Positions 1 to 7,388 are shown, counted from the stretch's first letter. The stretch is 12,552 bases of DNA from Flavobacterium sp. (GCF_030146175.1 NZ_JASLCE010000075.1:1-12552); one strand, 5' to 3'. Program-made: numbers and translations. Notes: generated from the letters alone by a model not told the origin.

Positions 1-2173
1 ACGGATTATCCGGTGTTGCAATTACATTTCCGTTGGTGTCGTGCTGTACGTTATGATCAAACGGATCATTGGCACGGGCAATAATAAAGGGATTTCCTTT
101 ATTCGGTGTCCAGTTCAGTAAATTTTTAACACCACCATAAATTTCGAAATTTTTTAGCTTGGTGTAGGTCAGTTGTATGTTTTGAATGCTCCACACCGGC
201 GAATATTCTTTTCTTGGATCCAACGGGCCTAACAACGGTAAACGCATCGGTCCGTAAAGATTTCCGGTATAATCGATATCCAGATACAATTTCGGAATTT
301 TATACGAAATCGCCCAGGTTCCGGAAAAACGTTCCGTTAGCATCTGTCGTGTGGTGACACCGTTTTCGGTTTTATTCACATCCATATAGGTTGCGCCAAG
401 AATGACTTTTAAACCATTGTTAAACACCATATCGATATTGGCACTGATTCCTTTGGTAATGGCATGTCCGTCCAGGTTTTTATAGATAATCTGATTCGGG
501 TTGGTGTCGTAATCCGGAATAATGGAATTGGTAAAATAGGTATACCACGCACTCGTTTCAAGTCCGATAAAATTCCCGTTTTCGCTATAGAATTTTTTCA
601 GATAATTCAGGTTGACGTTATACGAGCGTTCGGGTTTTAAATCTCCTACCACAATTACATCGCGCGAACCGGTAAGTGCGGCATGTTCTTCGGTAAACAA
701 ATTGACAATACGGAAACCGGTTCCGGCATTTAGTCGGATAATATTGGTATCGTCCACTTTCCATTTATAGGCAAAACGCGGTGTAAAAATAGAACCGTGG
801 TTGCTGTTGTAATCATATCGGGCACCTAATAAAATACTGTGTTTTTTGGCGAAAGAAATTTCATCCTGCACAAACAAACTTGGAATCCAGGTTTCATCGG
901 CGGTAACCGTAGCCGGCGTATTGTCGTTATACAATTGATAACGGACAGCCGTACCAAATAACAAATCGTGATTTTTAATCTTTTTATCCCAGGTAAGTTG
1001 TCCGAAACCAATACGCTGAATGGCCATAAAAGGGGAATTACCATAAACAGAATTCTGATCGTGATCGGTATAGGAAAACGAAAGTAGCATTTTTTCGCTC
1101 ACCGGTAGTTCGTAGGCACCAATCAGTTCCCAGCGTTTGGTGTAAATACTTTCCCCGTAAACTTCGTCGCCACCGCGGTATTTCTTTTCCCATTGCATCT
1201 CACCGCCCCAACGATCTTCGTAAAAATAACGTCCGGCGATTGAAAACAGCTTGTTGCTTTTCCGGTTAAAATTCCATTTCTGAAAAACCGAAACCCGATC
1301 CTGTAACGTGACATCGGTGAAATTATCATTGTTTTTGTCGATAGGATTGCTGTAATTAAAATAATTGACACCGGTTAAAAAGGAAACCGATTTTCCGATA
1401 TTGGATTTAAAACCCAAATCGGTATTCAGTTCGCCCCAACTGGTTCCGAAAGCATCGGCCGAAAATACCGGCGCATTTTTCGGGCTTTTGGTGATAATAT
1501 TGATCAGTCCGCCTACGGCTTCACTGCCATATAAAGAAGACGCAGGTCCTTTTACAACTTCTACCCGTTCCAATAGGGAGTTTGGAATACCCGACAAGCC
1601 ATAGACGGTCGACAAGCCACTTACGATCGGCATTCCGTCAATCAAAACCAAAGTATAGGGGCCTTCCAATCCGTTAATATGAATATCGCCAGTGTTACAA
1701 ACGTTACAGTTAAGTTGCGGACGTACCCCGTTTACATTTTGTAAAGCCTCAAAAATATTGGAAGTGGGATTCTTTTTAAAAAAAGTAGGCTTGTACACTT
1801 CAACGGGAACAGGGCTTTCGAGTCTGTTCACCGCTTTCAGTGTACCAGTCACTACAACTTCGTCCAACGACTGGTTTTCTTTCAGATCGAAATGGACCAT
1901 TGCCGGAGTCGCGTTATGAATCGTTATATTTTTTCGTTGCGAACGGAAACCGGTAAAGCTTACCTGAATTTCATAGGTTCCATCCGAAACGTTTTCAATT
2001 GTAAAAAGCCCGTTGGCATCGGTCGAAGCGCCGAGCTGCGTTTTGGCAATAACCACATTGGCATAGTGTAGCGGAACGCCATCGGAAGTGACTTTCCCTT
2101 TTAGTGTAGTTTGAGCCGAAACGGAGTAACCACTTAAAAGGCAGGTAAAAAAGAGTAGAATTAGATTTTTCAC
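1..2173 (-). CDS. TonB-dependent outer-membrane receptor, C-terminus cut by window edge
   Basis: The frame is open without a stop for 724 codons from a GTG at 2173 to the window edge. An in-frame TAA lies four codons upstream with no ATG between, so GTG is the start. Residues 1-20 form a signal peptide, probably cleaved at SVSA/QTT. Residues 23-97 resemble the carboxypeptidase-regulatory-like beta domain common in Bacteroidota receptors. LDEVVVTG (103-110) is a typical linker/TonB-box region. The plug spans roughly 117-229 and includes VLIDGMP and VEVVKGPASSLYGSEAVGG. The rest is beta-barrel, ending near the usual C-terminal strands, so perhaps only a few dozen residues are missing. An NCNVCNTGDIHING stretch in the plug holds a CxxC pair (C156, C159). 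The family moves metal chelates or other ligands across the outer membrane using TonB energy. The ligand cannot be read from sequence. Divergence from a DtxR/MntR-type repressor and an NRAMP gene suggests a metal or metal complex (inference). Confidence 0.93.
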   Translation of the reverse strand, partial: MKNLILLFFTCLLSGYSVSAQTTLKGKVTSDGVPLHYANVVIAKTQLGASTDANGLFTIENVSDGTYEIQVSFTGFRSQRKNITIHNATPAMVHFDLKENQSLDEVVVTGTLKAVNRLESPVPVEVYKPTFFKKNPTSNIFEALQNVNGVRPQLNCNVCNTGDIHINGLEGPYTLVLIDGMPIVSGLSTVYGLSGIPNSLLERVEVVKGPASSLYGSEAVGGLINIITKSPKNAPVFSADAFGTSWGELNTDLGFKSNIGKSVSFLTGVNYFNYSNPIDKNNDNFTDVTLQDRVSVFQKWNFNRKSNKLFSIAGRYFYEDRWGGEMQWEKKYRGGDEVYGESIYTKRWELIGAYELPVSEKMLLSFSYTDHDQNSVYGNSPFMAIQRIGFGQLTWDKKIKNHDLLFGTAVRYQLYNDNTPATVTADETWIPSLFVQDEISFAKKHSILLGARYDYNSNHGSIFTPRFAYKWKVDDTNIIRLNAGTGFRIVNLFTEEHAALTGSRDVIVVGDLKPERSYNVNLNYLKKFYSENGNFIGLETSAWYTYFTNSIIPDYDTNPNQIIYKNLDGHAITKGISANIDMVFNNGLKVILGATYMDVNKTENGVTTRQMLTERFSGTWAISYKIPKLYLDIDYTGNLYGPMRLPLLGPLDPRKEYSPVWSIQNIQLTYTKLKNFEIYGGVKNLLNWTPNKGNPFIIARANDPFDHNVQHDTNGNVIATPDNP

Positions 2174-2204
2174 AATATTATTTTAGATTAAAACGAAATT
2201 AAAA

Positions 2205-2220
2205 TTTAGACAAAACTAAA
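2205..2220. promoter_or_regulatory. Candidate DtxR/MntR-family operator
   Basis: The sequence is TTTAG-ACAAAA-CTAAA, a perfect 5+5 inverted repeat with a 6-base centre. The same TTAG-N6-CTAA architecture is the core of the well-known DtxR operator consensus. It covers the proposed -7 element of the receptor promoter (2211-2218), where binding would block RNA polymerase. The adjacent gene encodes a DtxR/MntR-family protein, making autoregulation and receptor control plausible. This rests on pattern only. The region is AT-rich, so chance resemblance is possible. Confidence 0.5.
2211..2218 (-). promoter_or_regulatory. -7 element of receptor promoter
   Basis: On the - strand this reads TAGTTTTG, matching the Bacteroidota -7 consensus TAnnTTTG. 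A TTG (plus-strand CAA at 2235-2237) lies 16 bases upstream and could be the -33 element, slightly closer than usual. It lies about 37 bases before the GTG start at 2173. Confidence 0.5.
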
Positions 2221-2224
2221 AATA

Positions 2225-2241
2225 TTTTTTGAATCAAAAAA
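2225..2241. repeat. 17-base perfect palindrome between divergent promoters
   Basis: TTTTTTGA-A-TCAAAAAA is a perfect palindrome with 8-base arms around a single central base. It sits midway between the two proposed -7 elements and supplies the TTG of both -33 regions (TTG at 2229-2231 for the + strand, CAA at 2235-2237 for the - strand). It may simply be two back-to-back -33 boxes, or a second regulator site. Confidence 0.45.
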
Positions 2242-2246
2242 ATTTG

Positions 2247-2254
2247 TATTTTTG
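2247..2254 (+). promoter_or_regulatory. -7 element of the repressor-transporter operon
   Basis: TATTTTTG matches the Bacteroidota -7 consensus TAnnTTTG and ends 18 bases before the ATG at 2273, implying a leader of only about a dozen bases. A possible -33 TTG at 2229-2231 lies 15 bases upstream, which is shorter than typical spacing. Confidence 0.5.
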
Positions 2255-2272
2255 AAAACATAAAATTTATCC

Positions 2273-2929
2273 ATGACGCATTCAGAAGAGAACTATTTAA
2301 AAGTCATCTACCACCTGTCGGTTGTTTCGCCAAGAGGTGTTAATACCAACGCCATTGCCGGAATGATCGAAAGTAAAGCCTCGTCGGTTACCGATATGGT
2401 TAAAAAACTGGCCGAAAAAGACCTAATCCTGTACCAAAAATACCAAGGGGTAACCTTAACGGAAAAAGGCTTGTTGGCAGCAAAGATGATTGTACGAAAG
2501 CATCGTTTATGGGAGGTGTTTCTGGTTGAAAAACTCGATTTTACCTGGGATGAGGTACACGATGTGGCTGAAGAACTGGAACATATCAAATCGGAAAAAC
2601 TGATCAATAAGTTGGATGCCTTTTTAGGTTTTCCGACAGAAGATCCGCATGGTGATCCGATTCCGAATGCAAAAGGAGAGATTAAAAAGATAGACAAACA
2701 ATTGTTATCCGACCTGGAAACAGGACAAAAAGGGATATGTGTGGGCGTAAAAGACTCTGCTTCGAGTTTTTTACAATATCTTGACAAACAGCAAATCGCA
2801 TTGGGATCGAAAATCGAGATCATCGGTAAGGAAACTTTTGATATGTCGCTAACGATTATTGTAGACGGAAAAGAAATGATTATATCGAATAAGATTGCGA
2901 ATAATCTCTTTGTGAAATTAGCCACCTGA
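2273..2929 (+). CDS. mntR: DtxR/MntR-family metal-dependent transcriptional repressor
   Basis: This 218-residue protein has the three-part layout of long DtxR-family repressors: a winged helix (about 3-62), a dimerisation/metal-binding domain (about 63-133, including RKHRLWE and ELEHI) and a C-terminal SH3-like FeoA-type domain (about 147-215). Aligned by eye, H77, E81, H96, E100, E103 and H104 fall on metal-ligand positions. Glu at 100, where DtxR has Cys102, resembles the manganese-sensing MntR type. N7 stands where DtxR has Met10 and B. subtilis MntR has Asp8, and K10 replaces MntR Glu11, so the site is not a strict copy of either. The family binds DNA when loaded with Mn(II) or Fe(II) and represses metal uptake genes. 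It is longer than B. subtilis MntR (142 residues), which lacks the third domain. An in-frame TAA four codons upstream supports the ATG start. It is followed after 2 bases by the NRAMP gene. Family assignment is secure; metal choice is inferred. Confidence 0.93.
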   Translation: MTHSEENYLKVIYHLSVVSPRGVNTNAIAGMIESKASSVTDMVKKLAEKDLILYQKYQGVTLTEKGLLAAKMIVRKHRLWEVFLVEKLDFTWDEVHDVAEELEHIKSEKLINKLDAFLGFPTEDPHGDPIPNAKGEIKKIDKQLLSDLETGQKGICVGVKDSASSFLQYLDKQQIALGSKIEIIGKETFDMSLTIIVDGKEMIISNKIANNLFVKLAT

Positions 2930-2931
2930 TT

Positions 2932-4818
2932 ATGACGCGAAAAACAACAAATTCACTGGAAGAAGTACACGAATCGGTTGCCATAGTACAAAATACGTCG
3001 ATATGGAAAAAAATCCTGGCCTTTTTTGGCCCGGCCTATATGGTGAGTGTCGGTTATATGGATCCGGGAAACTGGGCAACCGATATTGCCGGAGGGAGCC
3101 AGTTTGGATATAAACTGATTTGGGTATTGTTGATGTCCAATATCATGGCGCTACTACTACAAAGCCTTAGCGCCCGGTTGGGAATTGTCCGCCAGCGGGA
3201 TTTGGCTCAGGCCTCGCGCGATACGTATTCCCGTCCGGTGAATATGGTGTTGTATATTTTGGCGGAGATCGCTATTGCGGCCTGTGACCTTGCTGAAGTG
3301 CTCGGAATGGCTATCGGATTGCAATTGTTATTTGATATTCCGTTGCTTTGGGGGGTTAGTATTACGATGTTGGATACTTTTTTACTGTTGTTTTTACTCA
3401 ATAAAGGAATCCGGAAAATGGAAGCTTTTATTATCGCATTGATTGCTATTATCGGTTTGTCATTCCTGATCGAAATGTTTCTGGCAAAACCGGATGTCAC
3501 CGAAATTGCCCGGGGACTTATCCCTTCCATACCCGATAGCACGGCTTTATATATTGCCATCGGAATCATCGGAGCCACGGTCATGCCGCACAATCTTTAC
3601 CTGCATTCGTCATTGGTTCAGACACGGAAATTCGATCGCAGCAAAAAAGGAATCAAACAGGCAATCCGGTATAATTTTCTTGATTCGTTTCTGGCGTTAA
3701 ATATGGCCTTTTTTGTCAATGCGGCGATTTTGATTTTAGCCGCGGCCGCTTTTTATAAAAACGGAATGCACGAAGTGGCCGAAATTCAGGATGCACACCG
3801 ATTACTGGAACCCTTACTGGGAACGCATTGGGCTTCAATCTTATTTGCTGTGGCATTGATTGCCGCCGGACAGAGTTCTACGATAACCGGGACATTGGCC
3901 GGACAAATTGTAATGGAAGGTTATCTGAATTTACGGATTCAGCCGTGGGTGCGTCGTATCATTACCCGTTTAATTGCGATAGTCCCGGCGTTGGTAGCGA
4001 TCATTTATTTTGGGGAAGCCGCCACCGGAAAATTACTATTATTAAGTCAGGTGATTTTAAGTTTACAATTGGGATTTGCGATCATACCGTTAATTCATTT
4101 TGTTAGCGATAAAACAAAAATGCAGGGATTTGCCATTGGAAAATGGACTAAAATAGCATCATGGCTTATCGCGCTGATTATTGTAACGCTAAACGCTAAA
4201 CTGGTTTACGATGAAATTGAAACCTGGATTACAACTTCCGAACATCCTATATATATTTGGTTGTTTGTAGTACCCATTGCTATTTGTGCGACTTTTTTAC
4301 TACTCTATATCATCGTAAAACCATTTATAGAAAAAAACAGAGCGATTCCGAATCTGGTTCCGCATATCAATGAAATCGTAGTAAGCGAATCCAATGAACC
4401 GATCGTATATTCCAAAATCGCCATTGCGCTGGATTTTTCAAAAACGGATCAGAAGAGTATTGCGAGTGCTTTACAATTGGGCGGAAAAACGGCGCATTAT
4501 ACGATTATCCATGTAGTGGAAACGGTAGGTGCGATGGTACACGGAAATGAAACCCATGACTATGAAACAACCAGTGATCATTACTATCTGGAAGAATATC
4601 AGAAAGCATTGGAAGCGCGCGGTTATCGGGTGAGTAGTATACTGGATTTCGGAAGTCCGAAAAAAAGTATAGCCAAAGTGGTAAATGAAAACGATTTCGA
4701 TATATTGGTTTTGGGCGCACACGGACACAACTGGTTTAAAGACCTGTTGTTTGGTACTACGGTCGACGCGGTACGACACAAAATCACCATTCCGCTTTTA
4801 GTCGTTAAAGACCATTAA
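2932..4818 (+). CDS. mntH: NRAMP divalent-metal transporter with C-terminal universal stress protein domain
   Basis: This is a 628-residue fusion. Residues about 25-470 are an NRAMP (MntH-type) proton-coupled Mn(II)/Fe(II) importer of the inner membrane, with many hydrophobic helices. The TM1 motif DPGN is at 44-47 and the TM6 motif MPHN at 218-221; in characterised family members these two unwound helices supply the metal ligands. Residues about 490-626 form one UspA-like domain. It retains the nucleotide-binding pattern G-2x-G-9x-G-(S/T) at G595, G598, G608 and T609, so ATP binding is plausible. Ordinary NRAMP proteins are about 400-450 residues, so the tail is extra. The linker reads smoothly in one frame. 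The gene starts 2 bases after the repressor stop, indicating one operon and probably metal-dependent repression. The USP tail may sense energy state or stress to tune transport (inference). Confidence 0.95.
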   Translation: MTRKTTNSLEEVHESVAIVQNTSIWKKILAFFGPAYMVSVGYMDPGNWATDIAGGSQFGYKLIWVLLMSNIMALLLQSLSARLGIVRQRDLAQASRDTYSRPVNMVLYILAEIAIAACDLAEVLGMAIGLQLLFDIPLLWGVSITMLDTFLLLFLLNKGIRKMEAFIIALIAIIGLSFLIEMFLAKPDVTEIARGLIPSIPDSTALYIAIGIIGATVMPHNLYLHSSLVQTRKFDRSKKGIKQAIRYNFLDSFLALNMAFFVNAAILILAAAAFYKNGMHEVAEIQDAHRLLEPLLGTHWASILFAVALIAAGQSSTITGTLAGQIVMEGYLNLRIQPWVRRIITRLIAIVPALVAIIYFGEAATGKLLLLSQVILSLQLGFAIIPLIHFVSDKTKMQGFAIGKWTKIASWLIALIIVTLNAKLVYDEIETWITTSEHPIYIWLFVVPIAICATFLLLYIIVKPFIEKNRAIPNLVPHINEIVVSESNEPIVYSKIAIALDFSKTDQKSIASALQLGGKTAHYTIIHVVETVGAMVHGNETHDYETTSDHYYLEEYQKALEARGYRVSSILDFGSPKKSIAKVVNENDFDILVLGAHGHNWFKDLLFGTTVDAVRHKITIPLLVVKDH

Positions 4819-4940
4819 CTGCAACCGCAATCCGGTCCACCGCAATTTTTCTTTTTCTTTTTCCAGAAGTATTTTCGGATAAAGAAAAGTACGGCTGCGG
4901 CCAGAATTACATATACTGCTATTTGTTGAAAATCGATCAT
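4815..4940 (-). CDS. FeoB-associated Cys-rich small membrane protein
   Basis: This 41-residue protein starts MIDFQQIAVYVI, has one hydrophobic helix (about 7-21), a basic run WKKKKK (26-31) and a Cys-rich end NCGGPDCGCS (C33, C38, C40). This matches the layout of the FeoB-associated Cys-rich membrane protein family found after feoB in several phyla. Its ATG is 2 bases after the feoB stop, so it is translated from the feo transcript. A longer in-frame start exists at 5021, but that would overlap feoB by about 80 bases and add unrelated residues, so I prefer 4940. Its role is not established: it may bind Fe(II) or help assemble FeoB, taking the place of FeoC (inference). Its stop overlaps the stop of the convergent NRAMP gene within the shared TTAA. 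Confidence 0.85.
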   Translation of the reverse strand: MIDFQQIAVYVILAAAVLFFIRKYFWKKKKKNCGGPDCGCS

Positions 4941-4942
4941 GA

Positions 4943-7045
4943 TTATTGCAAAATTTGATACGCAACCAGTGAAACGACATACGCAAATCCACTCATAAAC
5001 ACCAACTGAATCATCGGCCATTTCCAGGAATTGGTCTCTTTTTTAGTGATAGCCAGTGTTGAAATACACTGCATCGCAAAAGCATAGAACAACAATAGGG
5101 AAACGCCGGTGGCAAGATTAAATACTTTTCCGCCGGTAATCGGATTGATCTCGGCATTCATTCGGTTTTTAATTGTGGTTTCTTCTTCGGAATGACTTCC
5201 TACACTGTAAATCGTCGCCAAAGTTCCTACAAAAACTTCACGAGCGGCAAAGGAAGTCACTACAGCGATACCGATTTTCCAGTCATATCCCAACGGGCGG
5301 ATTACCGGTTCGATCGATTTTCCGATTATCCCGATATAGGAATTTTCTAATTTATACGAAGCAACCAAATCGTCTTTTTCGCCGCTAATTTTATTTTGAG
5401 CCAACTCCTGTTCGATAATTTGTTCGGCATTTTTAAAGTTACCGCCTGGGCCATGCGAACCCAGGAACCATAAAATAACAGACAGTGCCAGGATAATTTT
5501 ACCGGCTCCAAAAACAAAGGCTTTGGTTTTTTCGATCACATTTAAGGCTACGTTTTTAAATAACGGCACTTTGTAATCCGGCATTTCAATCACAAAATAG
5601 GATTTCCCTTTTACTTTCAGGATTTTGTTCAGAATATAAGCCGATAAAATCGCCATTCCGAAACCTAACAGGTATAAGGTCATTAACGTTAATCCTTGTA
5701 AATTGAAAATACCCAATAGGTGTTTTTCAGGGATGATCAATGAAATTAAGATCGCATATACCGGTAAACGTGCCGAACAAGTCGTAAAAGGCGTTACCAA
5801 TATAGTGATCAGTCTTTCTTTCCAACTTTCGATATTACGCGCCGCCATAATCGCCGGGATCGCACATGCCGTTCCGGAAATTAAAGGCACCACACTTTTA
5901 CCACTCAGTCCAAAGCGACGCATGATTTTGTCCATCAGGAACACCACACGACTCATATAACCGCTTTCTTCCAAAATGGAAATAAACAGGAACAGGAATG
6001 CAATTTGCGGAATAAAAATAATGATACCGCCCAGTCCGGGAATGATCCCTTCCGAAATCAGATCGGTCAATAATCCGGGAGGTAAGTTTTCGGCAGCATA
6101 AGCACTTAGTGATGCAAAACTTTCATCGATAAAATCCATCGGAATACTCGACCAGCTAAAAATCGACTGGAAGATTAACAGAAGGATACCGAAAAAGATG
6201 ATATAACCGAAAAATTTATGCGTTAAAACACGATCCAGTCGGGCGCGGATATCAGTTGCCTCTTCGCGGTTAACGGTATAACCCACTTTTAGGACATCGT
6301 TGATAAACTGGTAGCGTTTTATGGTTTCTTTTTGTTGTAATCGTTTTAATTCTGCATCCGATTTGACAAACGATTGGATCGAAACTTCGTTGCGGTGCAG
6401 GTTTCCAAAATTTACATCCTGCGTAATCACCAGCCACAATTTATATAACAGCTGATTTGGGAAAGCATGACGCAGATTGTTAAAATACTCCGGATCGATT
6501 TCGGAAGCATTCAAACAAGGCTCGGTAGAGAGCTCTTTATAATTGATGATCAGGTTTTTCAGGTTGTCGATTCCCGTTTTTTTGCGGGAACTTACCAAAG
6601 CGATTTTGGTTTTTAATTCCTTTTCCAAATACGGAATATCCAATGTGATCCCTTTCTGTTCCATACGGTCGGACATATTGATCACCAAAATGGTAGGGAT
6701 TTCCAGATCTTTTATCTGAGTAAAAAGCAGCAAGTTTCGTTTTAAGTTTTCCACTTCGGAAACCACCACGGCAACATCGGGAAAATCCTTATCGTTTTTA
6801 TTCATCAACAACTCGATCACGACATTTTCGTCGAGTGAGCTGGCGTTTAAACTATAGGTTCCCGGTAGGTCAAGAATGGACGCTTTAACGGAAGGGGATA
6901 ATTTGGAAACCCCTTGCTTTTTGTCGACCGTGATACCCGGGTAGTTTCCTACTTTTTGATTTAAACCGGTTAGCTGATTAAAAACGGATGTTTTTCCGGT
7001 GTTCGGATTACCTATTAAGGCTACTTTTAACGTGCTTGTACTCAT
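4943..7045 (-). CDS. feoB: Ferrous iron transporter FeoB
   Basis: This 700-residue inner-membrane Fe(II) importer carries an N-terminal GTPase. G1 is GNPNTGKTS (12-20), the G2 Thr is T39 in the GNYPGITVDKK stretch, G3 is DLPG (59-62), G4 is NMSD (123-126) and G5 is near VSSRKKTG. The segment usually reading DATN-L-x-RN-L is here SEVENLKRNL (96-105), a mild divergence. Helices begin at about residue 275. The two Gate halves are recognisable: TACAIPAIMAAR with C394, PFTTCSARLPVY with C423, and FAAREVFVGTLATIY with E603. The length is a little shorter than E. coli FeoB (773), as in many Bacteroidota. It starts 4 bases after the feoA stop and is followed after 2 bases by the Cys-rich small gene, giving a compact feoA-feoB-small operon. 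There is no fused FeoA domain and no FeoC. Confidence 0.97.
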   Translation of the reverse strand: MSTSTLKVALIGNPNTGKTSVFNQLTGLNQKVGNYPGITVDKKQGVSKLSPSVKASILDLPGTYSLNASSLDENVVIELLMNKNDKDFPDVAVVVSEVENLKRNLLLFTQIKDLEIPTILVINMSDRMEQKGITLDIPYLEKELKTKIALVSSRKKTGIDNLKNLIINYKELSTEPCLNASEIDPEYFNNLRHAFPNQLLYKLWLVITQDVNFGNLHRNEVSIQSFVKSDAELKRLQQKETIKRYQFINDVLKVGYTVNREEATDIRARLDRVLTHKFFGYIIFFGILLLIFQSIFSWSSIPMDFIDESFASLSAYAAENLPPGLLTDLISEGIIPGLGGIIIFIPQIAFLFLFISILEESGYMSRVVFLMDKIMRRFGLSGKSVVPLISGTACAIPAIMAARNIESWKERLITILVTPFTTCSARLPVYAILISLIIPEKHLLGIFNLQGLTLMTLYLLGFGMAILSAYILNKILKVKGKSYFVIEMPDYKVPLFKNVALNVIEKTKAFVFGAGKIILALSVILWFLGSHGPGGNFKNAEQIIEQELAQNKISGEKDDLVASYKLENSYIGIIGKSIEPVIRPLGYDWKIGIAVVTSFAAREVFVGTLATIYSVGSHSEEETTIKNRMNAEINPITGGKVFNLATGVSLLLFYAFAMQCISTLAITKKETNSWKWPMIQLVFMSGFAYVVSLVAYQILQ

Positions 7046-7049
7046 GAAC

Positions 7050-7283
7050 TTATTCCTTTATAATCTCAACCTCAATTTGTCTGGCGGTTTCAAGGCGAAT
7101 CGCTACATGGCTGTCGTTAACATTGATATATAACGGATCACCCAGTGGCGCCACTTGTAACAACTCTACGGTATTGCCGGGAAGGCATCCCATTTCCAGT
7201 AGTTTAAGAGGGATAACGTCAACATTAAAGTCGTTAATCAAAGCTTTCTGTCCTTTTTTTATTTGTGCTAACGTAATTTTCAC
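7050..7283 (-). CDS. feoA: FeoA family protein
   Basis: This is a 77-residue cytosolic SH3-like protein. Family marks are LLEMGCLPGNTVELL (28-42), GDPLYINV (48-55) and the C-terminal AIRLETARQIEVE. FeoA proteins assist FeoB-mediated ferrous iron uptake, probably by contacting its GTPase part. The start is GTG at 7283: an in-frame TAA lies six codons upstream and no ATG occurs between. It is the first gene of the feo operon, with its own -7 element and a possible DtxR-type operator immediately upstream. The same fold occurs as the third domain of the repressor encoded at 2273-2929. Confidence 0.95.
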   Translation of the reverse strand: MKITLAQIKKGQKALINDFNVDVIPLKLLEMGCLPGNTVELLQVAPLGDPLYINVNDSHVAIRLETARQIEVEIIKE

Positions 7284-7287
7284 CTTA

Positions 7288-7303
7288 TTTAGATTGAATT
7301 AAA
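7288..7303. promoter_or_regulatory. Candidate second DtxR/MntR-type operator, feo promoter
   Basis: TTTAG-ATTGAA-TTAAA has the same 5-6-5 layout as the site at 2205-2220 and differs from TTTAG-N6-CTAAA at one base. It lies between the proposed -7 element (7313-7320) and the feoA GTG, near the expected transcript start, where a bound repressor could block initiation. The match is imperfect in AT-rich DNA, so confidence is limited. Confidence 0.35.
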
Positions 7304-7312
7304 ATAGAACTA

Positions 7313-7320
7313 CAAAAGTA
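7313..7320 (-). promoter_or_regulatory. -7 element of the feoA promoter
   Basis: On the - strand this reads TACTTTTG, matching TAnnTTTG, 30 bases before the GTG start. I see no clear TTG at the -33 position. The rest of the 105-base gap between the SCO stop and feoA (7321-7388) holds nothing I recognise. Confidence 0.45.
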
Positions 7321-7388
7321 AGCATTTAAAACGGATACGCCATGTTAAAACGGACTTTCACATTTTTTTATGAATCCGCTTAAGGCGA

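Noticed and set aside
2308..2925. A long open frame (205 codons) on the - strand opposite the repressor gene
   Set aside because: It lies wholly inside the well-supported repressor frame, and its translation is Ser/Ile-rich with no recognisable domain. It is a shadow of the sense codons.
4819..4864. T-rich stretch after the NRAMP stop with a small ACCG/CGGT hairpin, as a possible terminator
   Set aside because: The stem is only 4 bp and the T-runs are the complement of the Lys codons of the small Cys-rich gene. I cannot support termination here.
4815..5021. A 68-codon version of the small Cys-rich gene starting at 5021
   Set aside because: The extra 27 residues are feoB sequence read in another frame. 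The ATG at 4940, 2 bases after the feoB stop, gives the family-typical short protein.
7340..7388. Possible hairpin after the SCO stop
   Set aside because: The best pairing has a two-base bulge, a long A-rich loop and no following T-tract in the direction of the SCO gene.
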